Positions 13,154-25,262 of a stretch of DNA of 64,000 bases are shown one piece after another (position 1 is the first letter of the stretch; every line of letters starts with the position of its first letter). A program made the translations under genes and the position numbers. A model generated the notes under the pieces. The model was not told the DNA's origin. It worked only from the letters and a program-made list of their open reading frames with translations, and did no database searches. The stretch comes from Marisa cornuarietis (lineage: Eukaryota; Mollusca; Gastropoda; Architaenioglossa; Ampullariidae). The stretch covers positions 1,302,001 to 1,366,000 of the forward strand of contig SMMW01000003.1 in assembly GCA_004794655.1 (NCBI GenBank), read 5' to 3'.

Positions 13154-14022
13154 TGTTACGAATTAAGTGAGGTAGCCGCTTGTGCGAGGTTATCACCCGG
13201 CGCTTTGATGGGGTGTTTGACCACGGTTGACTGACCGGCCGGCCACGGGTCTGTAACCGAGCGCCGAGATCCTTCTAGCGGGTGCGTGAGCGGGTGTCTG
13301 ACGCAACCCAGAATGTTCGGTGCGAGAGAGCGCGTGCGTTACGTGTAGATGCTCGCTGTTTCTAGCTGTGTTTGTATCGTGTATATAAACAGTGAGAATG
13401 AGCGTTTCGAGGGAAGGTGAGCGAGAGCGTAGTACATGTAGAGAGTTTTCTGCGGGCGTGTATCGTCACTTGTGTAAGGCCTGTGTTGTCTTAGTTTGTG
13501 TAGGTGAGTGTTGTCTTAGTTTGTGTAGGTGAGTGTTGTCTTAGTTTGTGTAGGTGAGTGTTGCCTTAGTTTGTGTAGGTGAGTGTTGCCGTAGTTTGTG
13601 TAGGTGAGTGTTGCCGTAGTTTGTGTAGGTGAGTGTTGCATTAAATTGAGTTAAGTAGGCGTGTGTTGTCTTTAGTCAGCGACCTGTGTTGCTGTGGTCA
13701 GTTGTTGTGTCGGGCGCGTGTGTCGCCGTTTGAGTAGCCGGAGTCGCTGCAAGAATAGTTGTCAGAGTGAGCTAGTGGAATTGTGTTGCCGGTGAGTGTT
13801 GCCGATTTTGATAGAGTGAATCTTGCTGTATGAACTGGTGAATAAAGTATTTTAGTGGAAACATCTTGACTGCAAGACTCTGTGTCTTGGAGAGGCTGAC
13901 ACCGTAGATTAAGGACCCATAACGAGCCATTGACGAGGACATAGGCGCACGGGATTTACGTCGCTCAATCTAATTACGGACATTTCAACATCCATACGTT
14001 TCTACACGTTTCATCCGTAACA
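13154..14022 (+). mobile_element. Solo LTR of an LTR retrotransposon
   Basis: The 869-bp unit begins TGTTACG and ends CGTAACA, a perfect 7-bp terminal inverted repeat of the TG...CA type. It is flanked by CCTTC on both sides. Inside, a TATA box (TATATAAA, 13382-13389) and a polyadenylation signal (AATAAA, 13841-13846) lie in the order expected for U3-R-U5. No second LTR, primer-binding site or gag-pol sequence follows, so this is what remains after LTR-LTR recombination. The superfamily cannot be fixed from the LTR alone; Ty3/gypsy is plausible from the ends and the 5-bp duplication. Confidence 0.88.
13482..13640 (+). repeat. 25-bp minisatellite inside the solo LTR
   Basis: Units start TAGGTGAGTG at 13501, 13526, 13551, 13576, 13601 and 13626, at exactly 25-bp spacing, with a partial unit before and a degenerate end. 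The array lies between the LTR TATA box and polyadenylation signal, so it should fall in the R region of the element transcript. A TTGTC, TTGCC gradient marks stepwise expansion. Confidence 0.9.
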
Positions 14023-14027
14023 CCTTC
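14023..14027. repeat. Right target-site duplication CCTTC
   Basis: Matches the CCTTC at 13149-13153 on the other side of the LTR. Confidence 0.8.
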
Positions 14028-14195
14028 ACTCCCGCTCCCACCACTGGAAGACTGAACAGGAAGGTTCATTGGCAAGAATAGGTAGGTCGATTCGTTTAAG
14101 GTTGACAGTTCAGGTCAAGCACATCAGGTCACAACAAAGGACAGAAACGTGAGGTCACTTATAAAAAGGTAGACAAGTCTGGTTTCTTCATGAAG

Positions 14196-14342
14196 GGGCT
14201 CCTGGTAGTGTAGTGGTTAAAACACTCGCTTGTTTCTCCGGGTACTTCAGTTTCCTCCTCCCTCCCGTCCCCCTCCCCACTTTAGTGCGAAATCACCTCA
14301 AGGTGGAAGCACTTTCCCACTAAATAAACCAACTAACCATTT
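14196..14342 (+). mobile_element. tRNA-derived SINE candidate
   Basis: A pol III A-box-like TAGTGTAGTGG lies at 14206-14216, followed by GTTAAAACACTCGCTTG, as in the D arm and anticodon region of tRNA-derived SINEs. A CTCCGGGTACTTCAGTTTCC segment follows, and the element ends in an ACCAACTAACCA-type tail. No good B box is seen and no family can be named without a search. Confidence 0.4.
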
Positions 14343-15127
14343 CTTCGTGAAATATGCGAATCACGATTTTGACTTTCCGTCCTCGTTAGATGAAAGACTT
14401 TTAACAGTCCTATTCGGTACACCCGTGCAGCTCACAAAGAAGTCTTACATGTTCCCGAGTAGATCACCCGGGTTTTTTCCTCCTTCCTACCCCCCTGCAG
14501 TGCCCTCCCTCCGGATATTCCTAGCGCGAGTGACGTCACCGCTGAGGAGTCACCTCGTCTTTCTCGTCTTGGTGTCTCACATCGCAGTAAATACCTCCCC
14601 AGCATCATTATTCCCAGCTCACAGGTAGGGCCGGCCCCAGCGCACTCCAGTGCGCCTCACGTATATTTATTAAGCTTTCATCTCTCTCACCTGTAACTTT
14701 ACCTGCTAGCTTGCTATACCGCGAGGTTAGGTAAACGACGCCTACACTCGGTAGTGGCTTTACTTTAGTGTGGACTGGAACACACCGCTCAGCCCGGAAC
14801 TGACTGTTTGTTCCCTTTTATGTACAAGAAAACGCTCTATTTCCACCTGTTGGGCGAGTAGGCGGCCATGAATATTCTGATTGCCTAAACTGGGGCTTCA
14901 CTTTCAGAACAGGTGGAGATGGTGGGTAGTCTTCAGTGTCATGTTACGGTCGCTGATTTCTTGTTCGCATCGTGTAGCACTCGTTTAACAATTAGTCTTG
15001 CCTAAGAGCACCATCTTCTATTGAGACACGGTTTATGTTAGTGATCGATGTTTGTGTCGCTCTTCTAAAGATAGAGGTGGTTGGGGGCTGCACTGCCGCC
15101 ATTTTTATAACCAAATGGTTAACAGGC

Positions 15128-15274
15128 AGACGCCAGTACAGTGACGGTTAGCAGTCCTACCTTCAGGTCTCGTCTCGGGCAGGTTGTTCTTTCTTTATAA
15201 ATCGCACCTGTTTACAGGACCGAATTTTTCTTTACGTTGATGCAGCCTTACTGACGGCCAAAAAAAAAAAAAAA
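15128..15274 (+). mobile_element. tRNA-like SINE candidate with A-tail
   Basis: CAGTGACGGTTAGCAG resembles a tRNA 5' half. It is followed by GTCTCGTCTCGGGCAGG and TTGTTCTTT, and the element ends in a pure A run at 15260-15274. The minus-strand repeat at 30.85-30.97 kb shares the CTCGGGCA and GTTCTTT parts in the same order, which supports a dispersed family. Confidence 0.4.
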
Positions 15275-16866
15275 TGAACAAATTTCCAGGGGAGGAGATT
15301 AAGGGAGGGGTGGGGTAGAGCGTTAAGTCTGACATTCGGGGTACAGTCATGTCAGCTGAATATGAACAACTGTCAGCTTGTGTCTGGCGCGCGCTCCACT
15401 CAAGTGCGAACATGTAGAACCTTGATCCTCCCGCCACCTCCTTTCTCCTCACACTATTACTTGGGGACAGGATGATCTGAAAGACTGCCAGACCTCTCTG
15501 AGACCGGATGGGGGAAGAGGGTAAGTCTCGTGTTATGAGACCCCACCCTGAGGTGACAGGACGTGTCCTGTATAGACCTGCATCACTATAGCCGCTCCTG
15601 CCTGCTGACACTAGTGGGGGGGGGGTCTAAAGACTTTCTTTCAGGTTGTAACTACTCAATCCCATGCATGTTGTGTAGGTATAGACTAGCTATAGACAAA
15701 CATTTCAGCAGTACACAAAAGGCCTACAGTGCGGGCCTGCAAAGTCCTGCCAGTTAGTTAGCCCTGCACAAACCCATTTTCAGCTCACTCCATGTGTGTG
15801 AAACAGTCAAGTTGAGCAGAACAACTTCACTGGCTTCTGGTAAATACACGGGGCACAATGCGCACCTTGCGTTGTCACGAGACCAGATATGAACCTCACA
15901 GAGACCCTCATGGTAGCCCTGTCTAGCCGCCATGTTCTGTGCTGTGATAAAGACGATGTCCAGTTGCATGTAGGTCTTTGGTCAATGGAGCATTTGCGAT
16001 GTCCCTCAAACTGCAAAAGAAATAGGATGGAACGGGTGTGTGGATTGACCTCTGTGCACCAAGGTGCTGTTGTCGATGGGCTCTCACAAAGCTGTGGTTG
16101 CAGTCCACACCACGAAAGTAGTCAACAGTACAGCTTGTGAACAATGGAAAGACCTTCTCTACGCATTGTTACAGCGCAAGAGCGGGGGTGAGGTGGGGTC
16201 AGGGGTCAGTAGCTGCTGACTGGAGAGCAGCACACTTGAGAGCTGAGTGTTGATGTGGCAGCTCGACAGGAGGGAAGCGAAACGGTGTGGGTCTCCTATT
16301 TTTAGCACTAGAGATTTTCCAAGTTCTTGTAGTCATGTTGCTTTTACACCCACCCGCGCGTTGATGCACCTTTCCGCCCGTTAAAATAAAAGTGTTGGAC
16401 AAAACCTGAGGCTGTAACAAGAGATAACGGAGGGACAAGAGATGGCACGCTGTGGTTACTTCCCCTCACATTTGTCTTCCTGCTTTCACGTTGCTGGACG
16501 TTGGTGGTGGTGGTTGGGGGGGGGGGGGGTTGTGGTGGGCACCAGGCAGTCAGGCCGTCGCCCAAGTAGCTTACGGGGGGATGGGGGTCTCTGTAATGGA
16601 GGGGGAGGTTTTTCCAATTTTCGAGCAAAACCGCTTTCAACGCCACAAGGACTTTCTGGGTGCGCGACTTGAAACAATAGTGTCACGCGTAACGTGCGAC
16701 AGAACGGCAGCACGTGTGTCTGTGCGCGCGCGCACGCGAGCTCTTGGGTGTGCATTTAATATATTCCTGTTGACAATGGTCTTAGCAAAGTGATTTGCGA
16801 ACAAAATGGAAGCGCCACCTGTCAAGCATATCATGAACAATTACCTTTTATCATTAACCCCCGCTG

Positions 16867-16897
<31 letters not shown>

Positions 16898-17020
16898 TGG
16901 AGAAGAGTTGGACTGTCGACATCCTGCAAGTCAAATGCACTCCTAAGACGCAACAATGAATGGGGATGGGGGTGATATAGTGCCAAGAACACCTGCACAA
17001 ACGGTAAACCAGGTCTTATG
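15275..17020. other. Non-coding stretch, unusually many overlapping open frames
   Basis: No gene is recognised. Several 60-110 codon frames overlap on both strands at 15.75-16.8 kb, without conserved motifs and without consistent splice sites. A G/GGT tract lies at 16504-16530, a CG-alternating tract at about 16723-16736, and a CA tract at 16867-16894. Confidence 0.45.
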
Positions 17021-17024
17021 ACAG

Positions 17025-17170
17025 TAAGAGTCATCAGTTAGAACAGTTAGAGTCGTCAGTTAGAACAGTATGAGTCATCAGAACAGTAAGTCATTAAAGT
17101 AGTAAGCAGATTAGAACAGTAAAAGTCATCATTTAGAATAGTTGGAGTCGTCTGTTAGAACAGTCATCAG
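17025..17170. repeat. Degenerate tandem repeat around AGTCATCAGTTAGAACAGT
   Basis: Seven or so imperfect copies of an approximately 20-bp unit with the motifs GAACAGT and AGTC(A/G)TC. Copy length varies. Confidence 0.7.
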
Positions 17171-17782
17171 AAGCGGACAGTCGACCAGTGTGCACCATAC
17201 TGTCAGCTCCCAGTCTCTGTTTACCGAGTTACGCCGTTGAAAGCTTATTTTAAGAACTCGTCTTTCCGAAGTGCAGTAATAATATTGACACAAGTCACAG
17301 ACCACGAGACTTCACGGGAAACACTTTGTGGCCCTCAAGCTCAACCCGGATGAGTAAAACTAGTAGTCAGACCACAACATGGGGTGGGGAGTAGGGAGAG
17401 AGTGAATACAACAACAACAACAAATGCAACGCAATTTTCAACTCTGAGTTTTACCTACACAGAAAGCAACACGGAAAACAAACTAACAAACTTTGTTTGT
17501 TAATCTTTGGAGACCCACCGTAAGCCCCGAGGGGCAACGAAATTAGATTTCTTCAACAAAAAGAAAAAAACATCAAGTGTATACAATGTCATTAACAGGG
17601 CGGGTCACGTGACTTTACCGCCTTTGTGCACAACCATCCATAAGCGTTATTTTAAATTACAAAATAATTGTTTATTTAGTACATCGTTTGAGTATAATAG
17701 TACATTAGTACTTAATGCGTTAAATTATGGAGGACATTGATGATGATACTGTTATGTACGCGTTCGTGTGTAATTACGGCAC

Positions 17783-17876
17783 GTGCTAAGTTTTCATGAT
17801 TAGTACTTGACACGCTAGGTGACCACTACGTGCTAAGTTTTCATGATTAGTACTTGACACGCTAGGTGACCACTAC
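17783..17876. repeat. 47-bp tandem duplication
   Basis: Copies at 17783 and 17830 begin GTGCTAAGTTTTCATGATTA and are near-identical through ACCACTAC. Confidence 0.93.
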
Positions 17877-17890
17877 ATGCAGATGAGGTG

Positions 17891-18064
17891 TAATGACTAC
17901 TACTGTTAGTACAGTGCTAGTAATGACTGTTAGTACAGTGCTAGTAATGACTACTACTGTTAGTACAGTGCTAGTAATGACTACTACTGTTAGTACAGTG
18001 CTAGTAATGACTACTACTGTTAGTACAGTGCTAGTAATGACTACTACTGTTAGTACTGCGCTAG
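17891..18064. repeat. 30-bp minisatellite, six copies
   Basis: Units begin TAATGACTACTACTGTTAGT at 17891, 17945, 17975, 18005 and 18035. The copy at 17921 lacks ACTACT and is 24 bp. Because the period is a multiple of three it reads as a repetitive peptide on the minus strand, which is not a gene. Confidence 0.93.
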
Positions 18065-19258
18065 CTTTGTGATCATTACCTATCAGCACATTGACATCAC
18101 TGAGAGAGGTAAGGTCAGGCTGTTTAAAAATAAAAAAAAACTTGGGAAGAGGAAGGTTAAAGGTTAAGACTCGTGAGAAGATGTTCGAAGCAAGCACGTG
18201 CCAGATACGTGAAGGCTTCCCTGTTGTAGGCGAGATGATTATTTAGCGGCAAGGAATGCGTTAAGAAGGGAATCCTTCATGTTTTGTGATTCATTATTTA
18301 TGAGTTTGTTCTAGAACACGGGACCTAACGCCAGACTCACAAAATAAATCAGGTTTATGACTAAAGCAGAACTGGCTATTTTTAGAAACAACCATCACGT
18401 GAAGGGTAACAGATCAAAGCAGCTTACCCTCAACCTGACCAAAATCGGGAATGCCCGGAAAAGGATGTCGCCCTAAAATAGACCGGGAAATCACAGATGA
18501 AGGTATTGCGGTCGCGGTGTGAAATAAGTCGCAGTGAGAAGGCAAGCGGTGACAGTCGGTGTGAAATGACGTGGACAGGTGCCCCACCGGATATTCTTAG
18601 TTACTACCTGGCTCCTCTGTCGGTATAAAAAGCAAAGTGGAGTTGATGGAAGCCAGAATGCGCGCGCTATCAGCTTCACGAGACAAGAACATCTTTTGGT
18701 CAAAGAAAAAAAAAAGCTTGCCTTAAGAACATTGTAAGTCTACGGAGGTGTTTTAACCTGGAAAAGGTGATAGAAAGGGAATATTCAATTTTAAATTGTT
18801 TATGTTGTATGCAGCAGTGCCTTGGTATACTCGGTGATGTTTTTCCTATTATTAAATACGTATACTGTTTACTTGCTCTTCATGCTTGATGTTACGATAG
18901 ATTCATTGCAGTATAATTGATATTACAATATATTCATCGCATTATAATTTGGGGTTGTGTTCTCAGTAGTGATTGCTGTTACATTAAAGGGAACTAATCA
19001 TCTCGACCCTGCTACCATTGAGTATAATCAGAGTATCGAATTGTCGTTGCAGAACAAATCTCACATGACAGCAGCGGTCTCGTACGAGGTATAGACCTGA
19101 GACATCTGTTAATGGACATCGACAGTGACCACAACTACTACCATTACCACAGCAAGAACCACGACCCACGAAAAGGGGCCTGAACCCTGCAAACGCCGCA
19201 AGGAAATAATCTTGAAACAGACAGACTTTGTGGAACGAGTAATTCAACACTTTTTCAG
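18065..19258 (+). other. Upstream region of the alpha-kinase gene
   Basis: No exon is recognised. The segment ends in a strong splice acceptor: a T-rich tract (TTCAACACTTTTTCAG) with its AG at 19257-19258. This implies at least one upstream, probably non-coding, exon for the following gene. Confidence 0.5.
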
Positions 19259-19331
19259 TGACTGGTTGTGACAACCTCGAGCCCCGCTCTTGAGATATTG
19301 GGAGGAAATCGTGGTGAGAAATCCAGCGACC

Positions 19332-20700
19332 ATGCCAAGTTTTTGCAACTCCACATTATCGTCCTCACCGGACCGCGACGAATGCATGTACTGGTCCAGC
19401 TTTAGCGAGAGACCCTTCGCATGCGGAGATCGAATGCAGGTGTACAAAGGGAAGCTGAACGGGAAAGGACCGAGAGGTGGCGACTTTTCTGTTGTCAAGG
19501 TAACTGTCAATGTTAAAAAGGCAAGCAGAAAGCACGAGTCTTGATTCCTCGTGCAACACTGCGCATGACTGAGTATTGACATGTAAGCATGCTTCTTCTT
19601 CCCCCACCCCACCCCACTCACAGAAAGAGAGAGAGAGTGTTGTGGTATGTCCTCAGTCTGTCCGTGTGTCGTCTCCTTGTGACCACAACATGCCAATGCT
19701 TGTCCATGTGTTACCCATGCGTGTGTCTATCTTCCTGTTGCAGATCTTTCAGGACAGGCCCGGCGGGAAAGAGCGCTGCGAGGCGGAACTGAGGAAGTCG
19801 AGAAGAGCCTTTGAGATGTCGGCCCTGTTTGCCCTCAGTGCAGGGCACCGCCCACCGCGACTACAGTTCGCGCAGCTGCAGATGGCGCCAGTGGACCAGG
19901 TGTCGCTGCTCAACAAGCTCATGTCCACCAAGCGCAAGCCGTCCTCGGGCGAGTGGATCCTGCTGGAAGAGATCGTTCACGAGCACCACAGTCTCCAGAG
20001 ATTCGTCAAGAAACTCGGTGAAACCAGTTCCGGCAGATCCCGATCACGTTTCACGCCCGAGTGCAACTTGTTCGCTAAGGAGCTGGTAGAGGCCTTCGTG
20101 CACTTCTCCTTCCACGTCAGCAACGGCGAGGAGGTGGTGTGCGGGCTGGAGGGTGGGGTGGACGAGTTGGGGCGAGTGAAGCTCAAGACGCCCATCATCC
20201 ACTCGAGCGACAGGCGCTACGGCGAGACAGACCTGGGCCCTGGCGGCGTGCAGCAGGTCATGCAGCAACACGTGTGCAGCAGCCACTGCCGCAGGCTTAT
20301 CTCCCTTTCCCGGGCCTCCTCCACACCCTCCCTCCTTACACCCTCTTCCTCATCCTCCTCCCTGGTGACCTGTGACGTCACGTGCCGTCCTCGCCAGATG
20401 CCCTCTGCGCCTTACGACCCCGACCTCCAGGTGCCCAGAAGCGGCCTCTCCACCCGCTGCCCGTCCCACCCGTTCCTGGCGGCAAACGCGTGGGAGAATT
20501 TGAGGTGGGGTGCCCCGCCCTCAGACATCACCCCTCCCTCCCCAGAGTTTCCGAATGAGCCATACATGCTGTTCAAGCTGGAGCTGGACAAACCTGTTCC
20601 CAACGAGCCTCCGCCCCCCTACAGTCAAGCCATAGACCAGGAGCACATTATCTCCCCCTCGTGTCACTACCTGCCGCCCTATAACCGGTCCTGGCGTTAA
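19332..20700 (+). CDS. Alpha-kinase-fold protein, putative pseudokinase
   Basis: Two coding exons, 19332-19499 and 19744-20700, join in phase 0 across a 244-bp GT-AG intron and give 374 aa. ATG 19332 is the first in frame after a stop at 19269, and it sits in an ACC ATG context. Residues about 27-243 match the MHCK/eEF2K alpha-kinase domain: an N-lobe glycine-rich stretch (GKLNGKGPRGG), the ATP-contact lysine VVK56 at the exon end, HVSNGEEVVCGLEG, PIIHS, YGETDLGPGG, and the zinc ligands H209, H232, C234 and C238 (HVCSSHC). The usual catalytic DxQG is GLEG (190-193), and the Asp of the usual TDP is T205, so activity is doubtful. The C-terminal tail is Ser/Pro-rich and carries a WW-binding PPPY (346-349) and a second LPPY (366-369). 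Substrate and partner are unknown. The domain call is secure; the pseudokinase call is inference. Confidence 0.88.
19500..19743 (+). other. Intron of the alpha-kinase gene
   Basis: The donor is AAG|GTAACT and the acceptor is TTCCTGTTGCAG|ATC. The intron splits the coding sequence directly after the VVK lysine. It contains short CCCCAC and GAGAGA stretches. Confidence 0.9.
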
Positions 20701-21923
20701 GGTGGAATCCGCTTTTCCTTCATGTCTGACGCTAATCTGATGCGCACATGTCATCGGTGTCATCTCGCTCATCTATCACAGATGATACTAGTCCCACGCA
20801 CAACCACATTCCCTCGTGCGTCGCCTGCGCTTGTCGGCACGTGAACGCACACAAGGACACGAGTCTCCATAGGATATTCACTGACCGTCTTCTGCTGGGT
20901 ATCCGCCAGTGAAACTACTGCCACTAGACCGTTAGGGCCTGTCAGAACTCCACCACTTACACCAAGACTTTCTCTACGTCTTCCCAAGCTCATTAAAGCT
21001 CATTCAAAGAGACAAGAGAATCTCAACTATTGTCACGAAGTATTCAGTGCATAGAGATCATGACATCCACGCATTTCCTACCTGGTCTGAAACAGTTTTA
21101 AATGTTCAGTATTAAACCCGCATTCTTTAAACAATATTTTCCCTTGAGATTACAGCTGCTGGGGAGAATTTATGACCATTGACTGCATGAAAGAGAAAAT
21201 GGTGTTTTTTAGAAACTATCATGACTAGTGCTACATGCTACTTGAGTCTCTAGACCTGGGTCATCACCAGGAAGCTGACAGGGTTGTCTGCTCTATCCTG
21301 TTGTTTGCTGTGTGTAAAAGTATCTACTTTTTACTGATCCATTTAAAAACACCGCGTGAAGCAGGAATACAGACATTAACTCTATAGCAAATACTGACTA
21401 CAGACACCAGCTACTGAGTGAATATAAATGTAGCAATGTGTAACAAGTAATGTGCTTACAGGCAAGTAGTGAATTTTAATTTGCAGTTTTGTCCATGTCA
21501 GTTTTCAGAAACCTTTTTAGAAATCAATCGTATGACCATGTTTTTACCTTTAGTTACATCTGACTTACGAGAATCATTGATTGATGTCTGGCTGTGATGC
21601 TTGTTTGGTTTTTTAACTTTTTACTTTTTACTTTTATTTTAACAAAACTGGTGTTCATGAAGGATTATTTGCTTTTATAAGGCAGCTTTCAGTGCAAGGC
21701 AAGTGTAAGCCACTGTGCATGCATGCATAGGAGTGTGTGTGTGTGTGTGAAGGAGAGAGAGGGGGGAAGTGTGTGAGAGAGAGAGTGTGTGTGTGTGTGT
21801 GTGATGGAGAGGGAAAAAAGAAGAACGCGATGCATATGACTTAAATATGTTTAAAGAAGTCATTTTTTTAAAACATATCCATAAATTATTCTTATTTACA
21901 GCTTTGGCTGATGTGTCAATAAA
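20701..21923 (+). other. 3' untranslated region of the alpha-kinase gene
   Basis: From the TAA stop to the first good polyadenylation signal there is about 1.2 kb without a coding frame of note. It includes a GT/GA simple-repeat block at 21734-21802. The end is inferred from the signal at 21918. Confidence 0.45.
21918..21923 (+). promoter_or_regulatory. Polyadenylation signal AATAAA
   Basis: A canonical AATAAA followed within 40 nt by GT-rich sequence (CTTGTGGC, then GGCGTGTT). It is the first canonical signal downstream of the alpha-kinase stop codon. Confidence 0.5.
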
Positions 21924-22744
21924 ATACTTGTGGCATTTGCTTAAAGTAATGGCGTGTTAAATGTGTTTTCTTACTCGCTTTTAATACTGTTAGGCACGCT
22001 GTGTAAAGTGCGATGAGATGTTTTACCGCAGTTCTTTTGTAGAGCTTTACTCACTCACACACACGCACACTCACTCACACACACACGCACACTCACGCGA
22101 CAACTTCAGTATCTAGTACACCGTGGGCTTGTATCCCAAAACCTTAAGTTTTTTTTTCCCACCGCAAGTTCCTTGTGGAGTTTTTCGCAAAACACGAAAT
22201 ATTTGTTATGAAGAGGCTGATTGTCACATCATCAAACAAATCAACCAGTGAGCTGACCATGTTGATGTTGCCTTGTTAGTAGCACGTGGCACCCATCTGA
22301 CCACACAGACTGCAGCATATGATTAAAATGAGGTGGGGGGGGGGGGCAGTCAATCATTACATCGAGTGAAGGGAGAGGCAGTTTTGGTGGAGAGCATGTG
22401 CTGGTCTGGGAGGAAGGTTTAATGAGTGCGCACTCGATGTTAGTCAGTTTACCTGATGTACAGGTAATAATTTCCTTATTAATATTATCAATAAATAATG
22501 CTTACCGTTCGCGTACTCAACACATTTGTTTCAGACAACTATTATTAATTAGAATCACAATTTGAACGGCCAGCGATGGACTGAGTATATTGTATCGACT
22601 TATTTTGCATCCGTCGCAGGAACCAATCTGCGGTCCAAAGTACGATTTAAAGAAAATACAACAAGAAATAATTATTAATAATGAGTAGAAGTCGCAGCTT
22701 TAGCTAAGCATAATCTGCAGCCCTTGAAGATCAATCTAATGCTT

Positions 22745-22812
22745 CAAGAGAATGTCCCCCAAGCCACCACTTTCATCTAACAGCTCGCACCCTGTCAGAA
22801 TGATGGGCTCAT
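22745..22812 (-). repeat. Dispersed repeat fragment, copy A
   Basis: The segment around CAGCTCGCACCCTGTCAGAA aligns by eye, at roughly two thirds identity with small gaps, to 28312-28368. Both share GCTTC, AGCC or AACC, CAGCTC(G/A)CACCCTGT and GGCTC in order. The family is unknown. Confidence 0.35.
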
Positions 22813-23389
22813 CGACACATGATCTTTTCATCAAGTCACAGGACACAGAAAATGCTCTTCTTGGGATGGGTTGTTGTGGGGCTAAGTATTGGTGGTGTAG
22901 CCGCCTGCTCCAAGCGCCGCACTCCACTGCACGTGTACTGGGGGGGGGGGCAAACCTCGTCTAGCAGTGGCGGCGGCTCTGTGTTGATAACAGTTGTTAT
23001 CGCGTCACTTACAGGCTGTGGTTGTTATGCACTGAGCACTTATCACCACAAGCCACCGCACACACTCACCACGACAACACAAAGATGGTGTGCTCCTCAA
23101 TGCCTGTTCAACTTCTTGTGCAAAAAACACAATATGCTGGCGTCGTTATGTAAATGCTTTTTGTAACTTTGGGGAGCTATTTCCAAGTTTTATTGTCAGA
23201 TATTTCATGCTGTCACCATGGAAATGACAACAAATGTCGACAAGGAGCTAAATGTTTGTGTCAACTGTGTGTAAAATAAAGCAGCTCGCTACACTTTCAC
23301 TTTGTACTGTTTTTATACGTGGCCGTAATGAACTCAAGGAAGAGAGCGAGAGAAAAATTGTGTCCGTCTACGCGTTCTCTGGGGGCATC

Positions 23390-23417
23390 TGTGTGTGTGT
23401 GTGTGTGTTTGGAGGGG

Positions 23418-23489
<72 letters not shown>
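23390..23489. repeat. Long (GT)n microsatellite
   Basis: About 100 bp of GT dinucleotides with one interruption (TTTGGAGGGGG). It produces open Cys/Val frames that are not genes. Confidence 0.97.
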
Positions 23490-24320
23490 ACGTGGGACTT
23501 TGCGTGGCTGTCTGTGTCTATTTGCAATTCTAAGGAATTTGTGTTTGGTTTTGTCACATTATTACATTAAACCTGTAACCCAAGCAGCGGGCTGGTCGAG
23601 CAGGTACTCTACTCTAGCTGGGAGTGAGTTCTTGATGTCGCACTGTGAACTCATGGATTTTAGACTTTTTACACTTTAAACTGGACACAGTCCAATTTAC
23701 AGCAAAAGAAAAAACAACACAACGCTTGCAAGCGATGTGAGTGCCACCCTATGACTTGATAAATCCTTTAACATCAAACCATCTGTCACCCGCCCATCTG
23801 TTTACATAATAAAGGGAGAGAACTCTGATGCATTGTTAACAAAGACTATAAAATGTGAGTTGTCTACCTTTGATCGGCGCCTTGCTTTGACCCATCAACT
23901 CTGTTCTCCCCCTTTCCTGTCCCCCCCCTCCCTCATTTCCTTGAGTCACAATAGCTTTCAGAAAAGAAACGTTAGAAACAGTCCAGAAACTGTGCATAAA
24001 AAGTTTAATCAAAGCAGGACTGACAAAAATAAGTTTTTATTACAGATCGGGAATCGATTTTTCTGTATTATAATTTTTTTGATATCTTGTTTGTTTTTGT
24101 TTGAGTTGTTGGTTTTTCTTTTTTCTTCTTCTTCTTCCATCTGACTTGTCACCCCTTACCCATCAGGGGGAAAAATTCACTCTCAAGTTTGTTTGTTTGT
24201 TTGCTTTTTACTGTTGGTTTTTATGTAGCCATAGTTGTGAACTTTTCTTTTATGATTGTTTGCATGCATATGAACGTGTGAACATATTCCTACGAGTGTA
24301 TATGTGTATTTGTGCGGTGT

Positions 24321-24458
24321 GTGTGTGCATGCATTGCGGGTGTATGTGCGTGCGCGCGCGCGCGTGTGTGTGTGTGTGTGTGTTGGTATGTGTGCGTGTT
24401 CAGGTGTGTGTGCGTGCGTGTGTGTGCGTGTGTGTGCGTGTGTGCGCGCGCGCGCGCC
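24321..24458. repeat. GT/GC mixed dinucleotide tract
   Basis: GTGTGTG alternates with GCGCGC blocks, a sequence class able to adopt Z-DNA. Apparent frames are low complexity. Confidence 0.9.
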
Positions 24459-25150
24459 GCGCTCCTGTGAAAACGTGTACAATATTATCGCGAGCAGAGA
24501 GAGTGAAAGAGAGCTGGAGTGCAGAATGGGAGGAAGAAGAAAGATAAAAGTAATATTTTCCAGAAGAAACCTCAAGGGAGATTACTCCAGTTTCCAAAGT
24601 GTATGATGTCGACAGACTTTCTGAATCGATTAGCGGCCATAAGAATCAAATCACGAGCCGCGCTGCAATCAATATTTTTACTCGTCCTCCTTCCCTCAAC
24701 GAAGAACAATCCAGCAAAGCGCTGCCGCTAGCCTGCAAATCATGGCTGGGAGATGTCTTCACAGCCAGTCAAGCTGTTTAGCCCCACGCCAATACCTTTC
24801 CAAGCTTCTCATCATATTTTCAACCTGGAACCGTGAAGGAATTTTTGAAGCAGAAAATGGACAGCTCGAACTTTAATGGTTGAAATGTTAAAGGAAGGAA
24901 GAGCTGATGCAGTAGAAAATGAACGCGAAGATTCTAGAAACAAGCGGGTCAATGGCTCCCGTACCTTTTCACAATGCCAGTAGTTCGTGTACCTCATCAC
25001 AACGGCTGCTGTATTTGATCACAATGCTAATGGCTGTTATATTTCAATACAGCATCAGTAGCTGCTGGTTGCCTTGGTTGTTGTACTTAAATCACAAAGC
25101 TACTTGCTTCTTTAGCTCATCGCAATGCCAATGGCTGCTGCATTTACTCA

Positions 25151-25262
<112 letters not shown>

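Noticed and set aside
15750..16144. Overlapping frames as a transposase remnant
   Set aside because: No transposase motif could be identified in any frame.
19576..19743. Extension of kinase exon 2 to an ATG at 19576
   Set aside because: That part is the intron: it lacks the kinase N-lobe, has simple-repeat composition, and the acceptor at 19743 joins exactly to the VVK exon.
23252..24606. Long Cys/Val/Arg-rich and His/Thr-rich frames
   Set aside because: Translations of GT/CA dinucleotide tracts.
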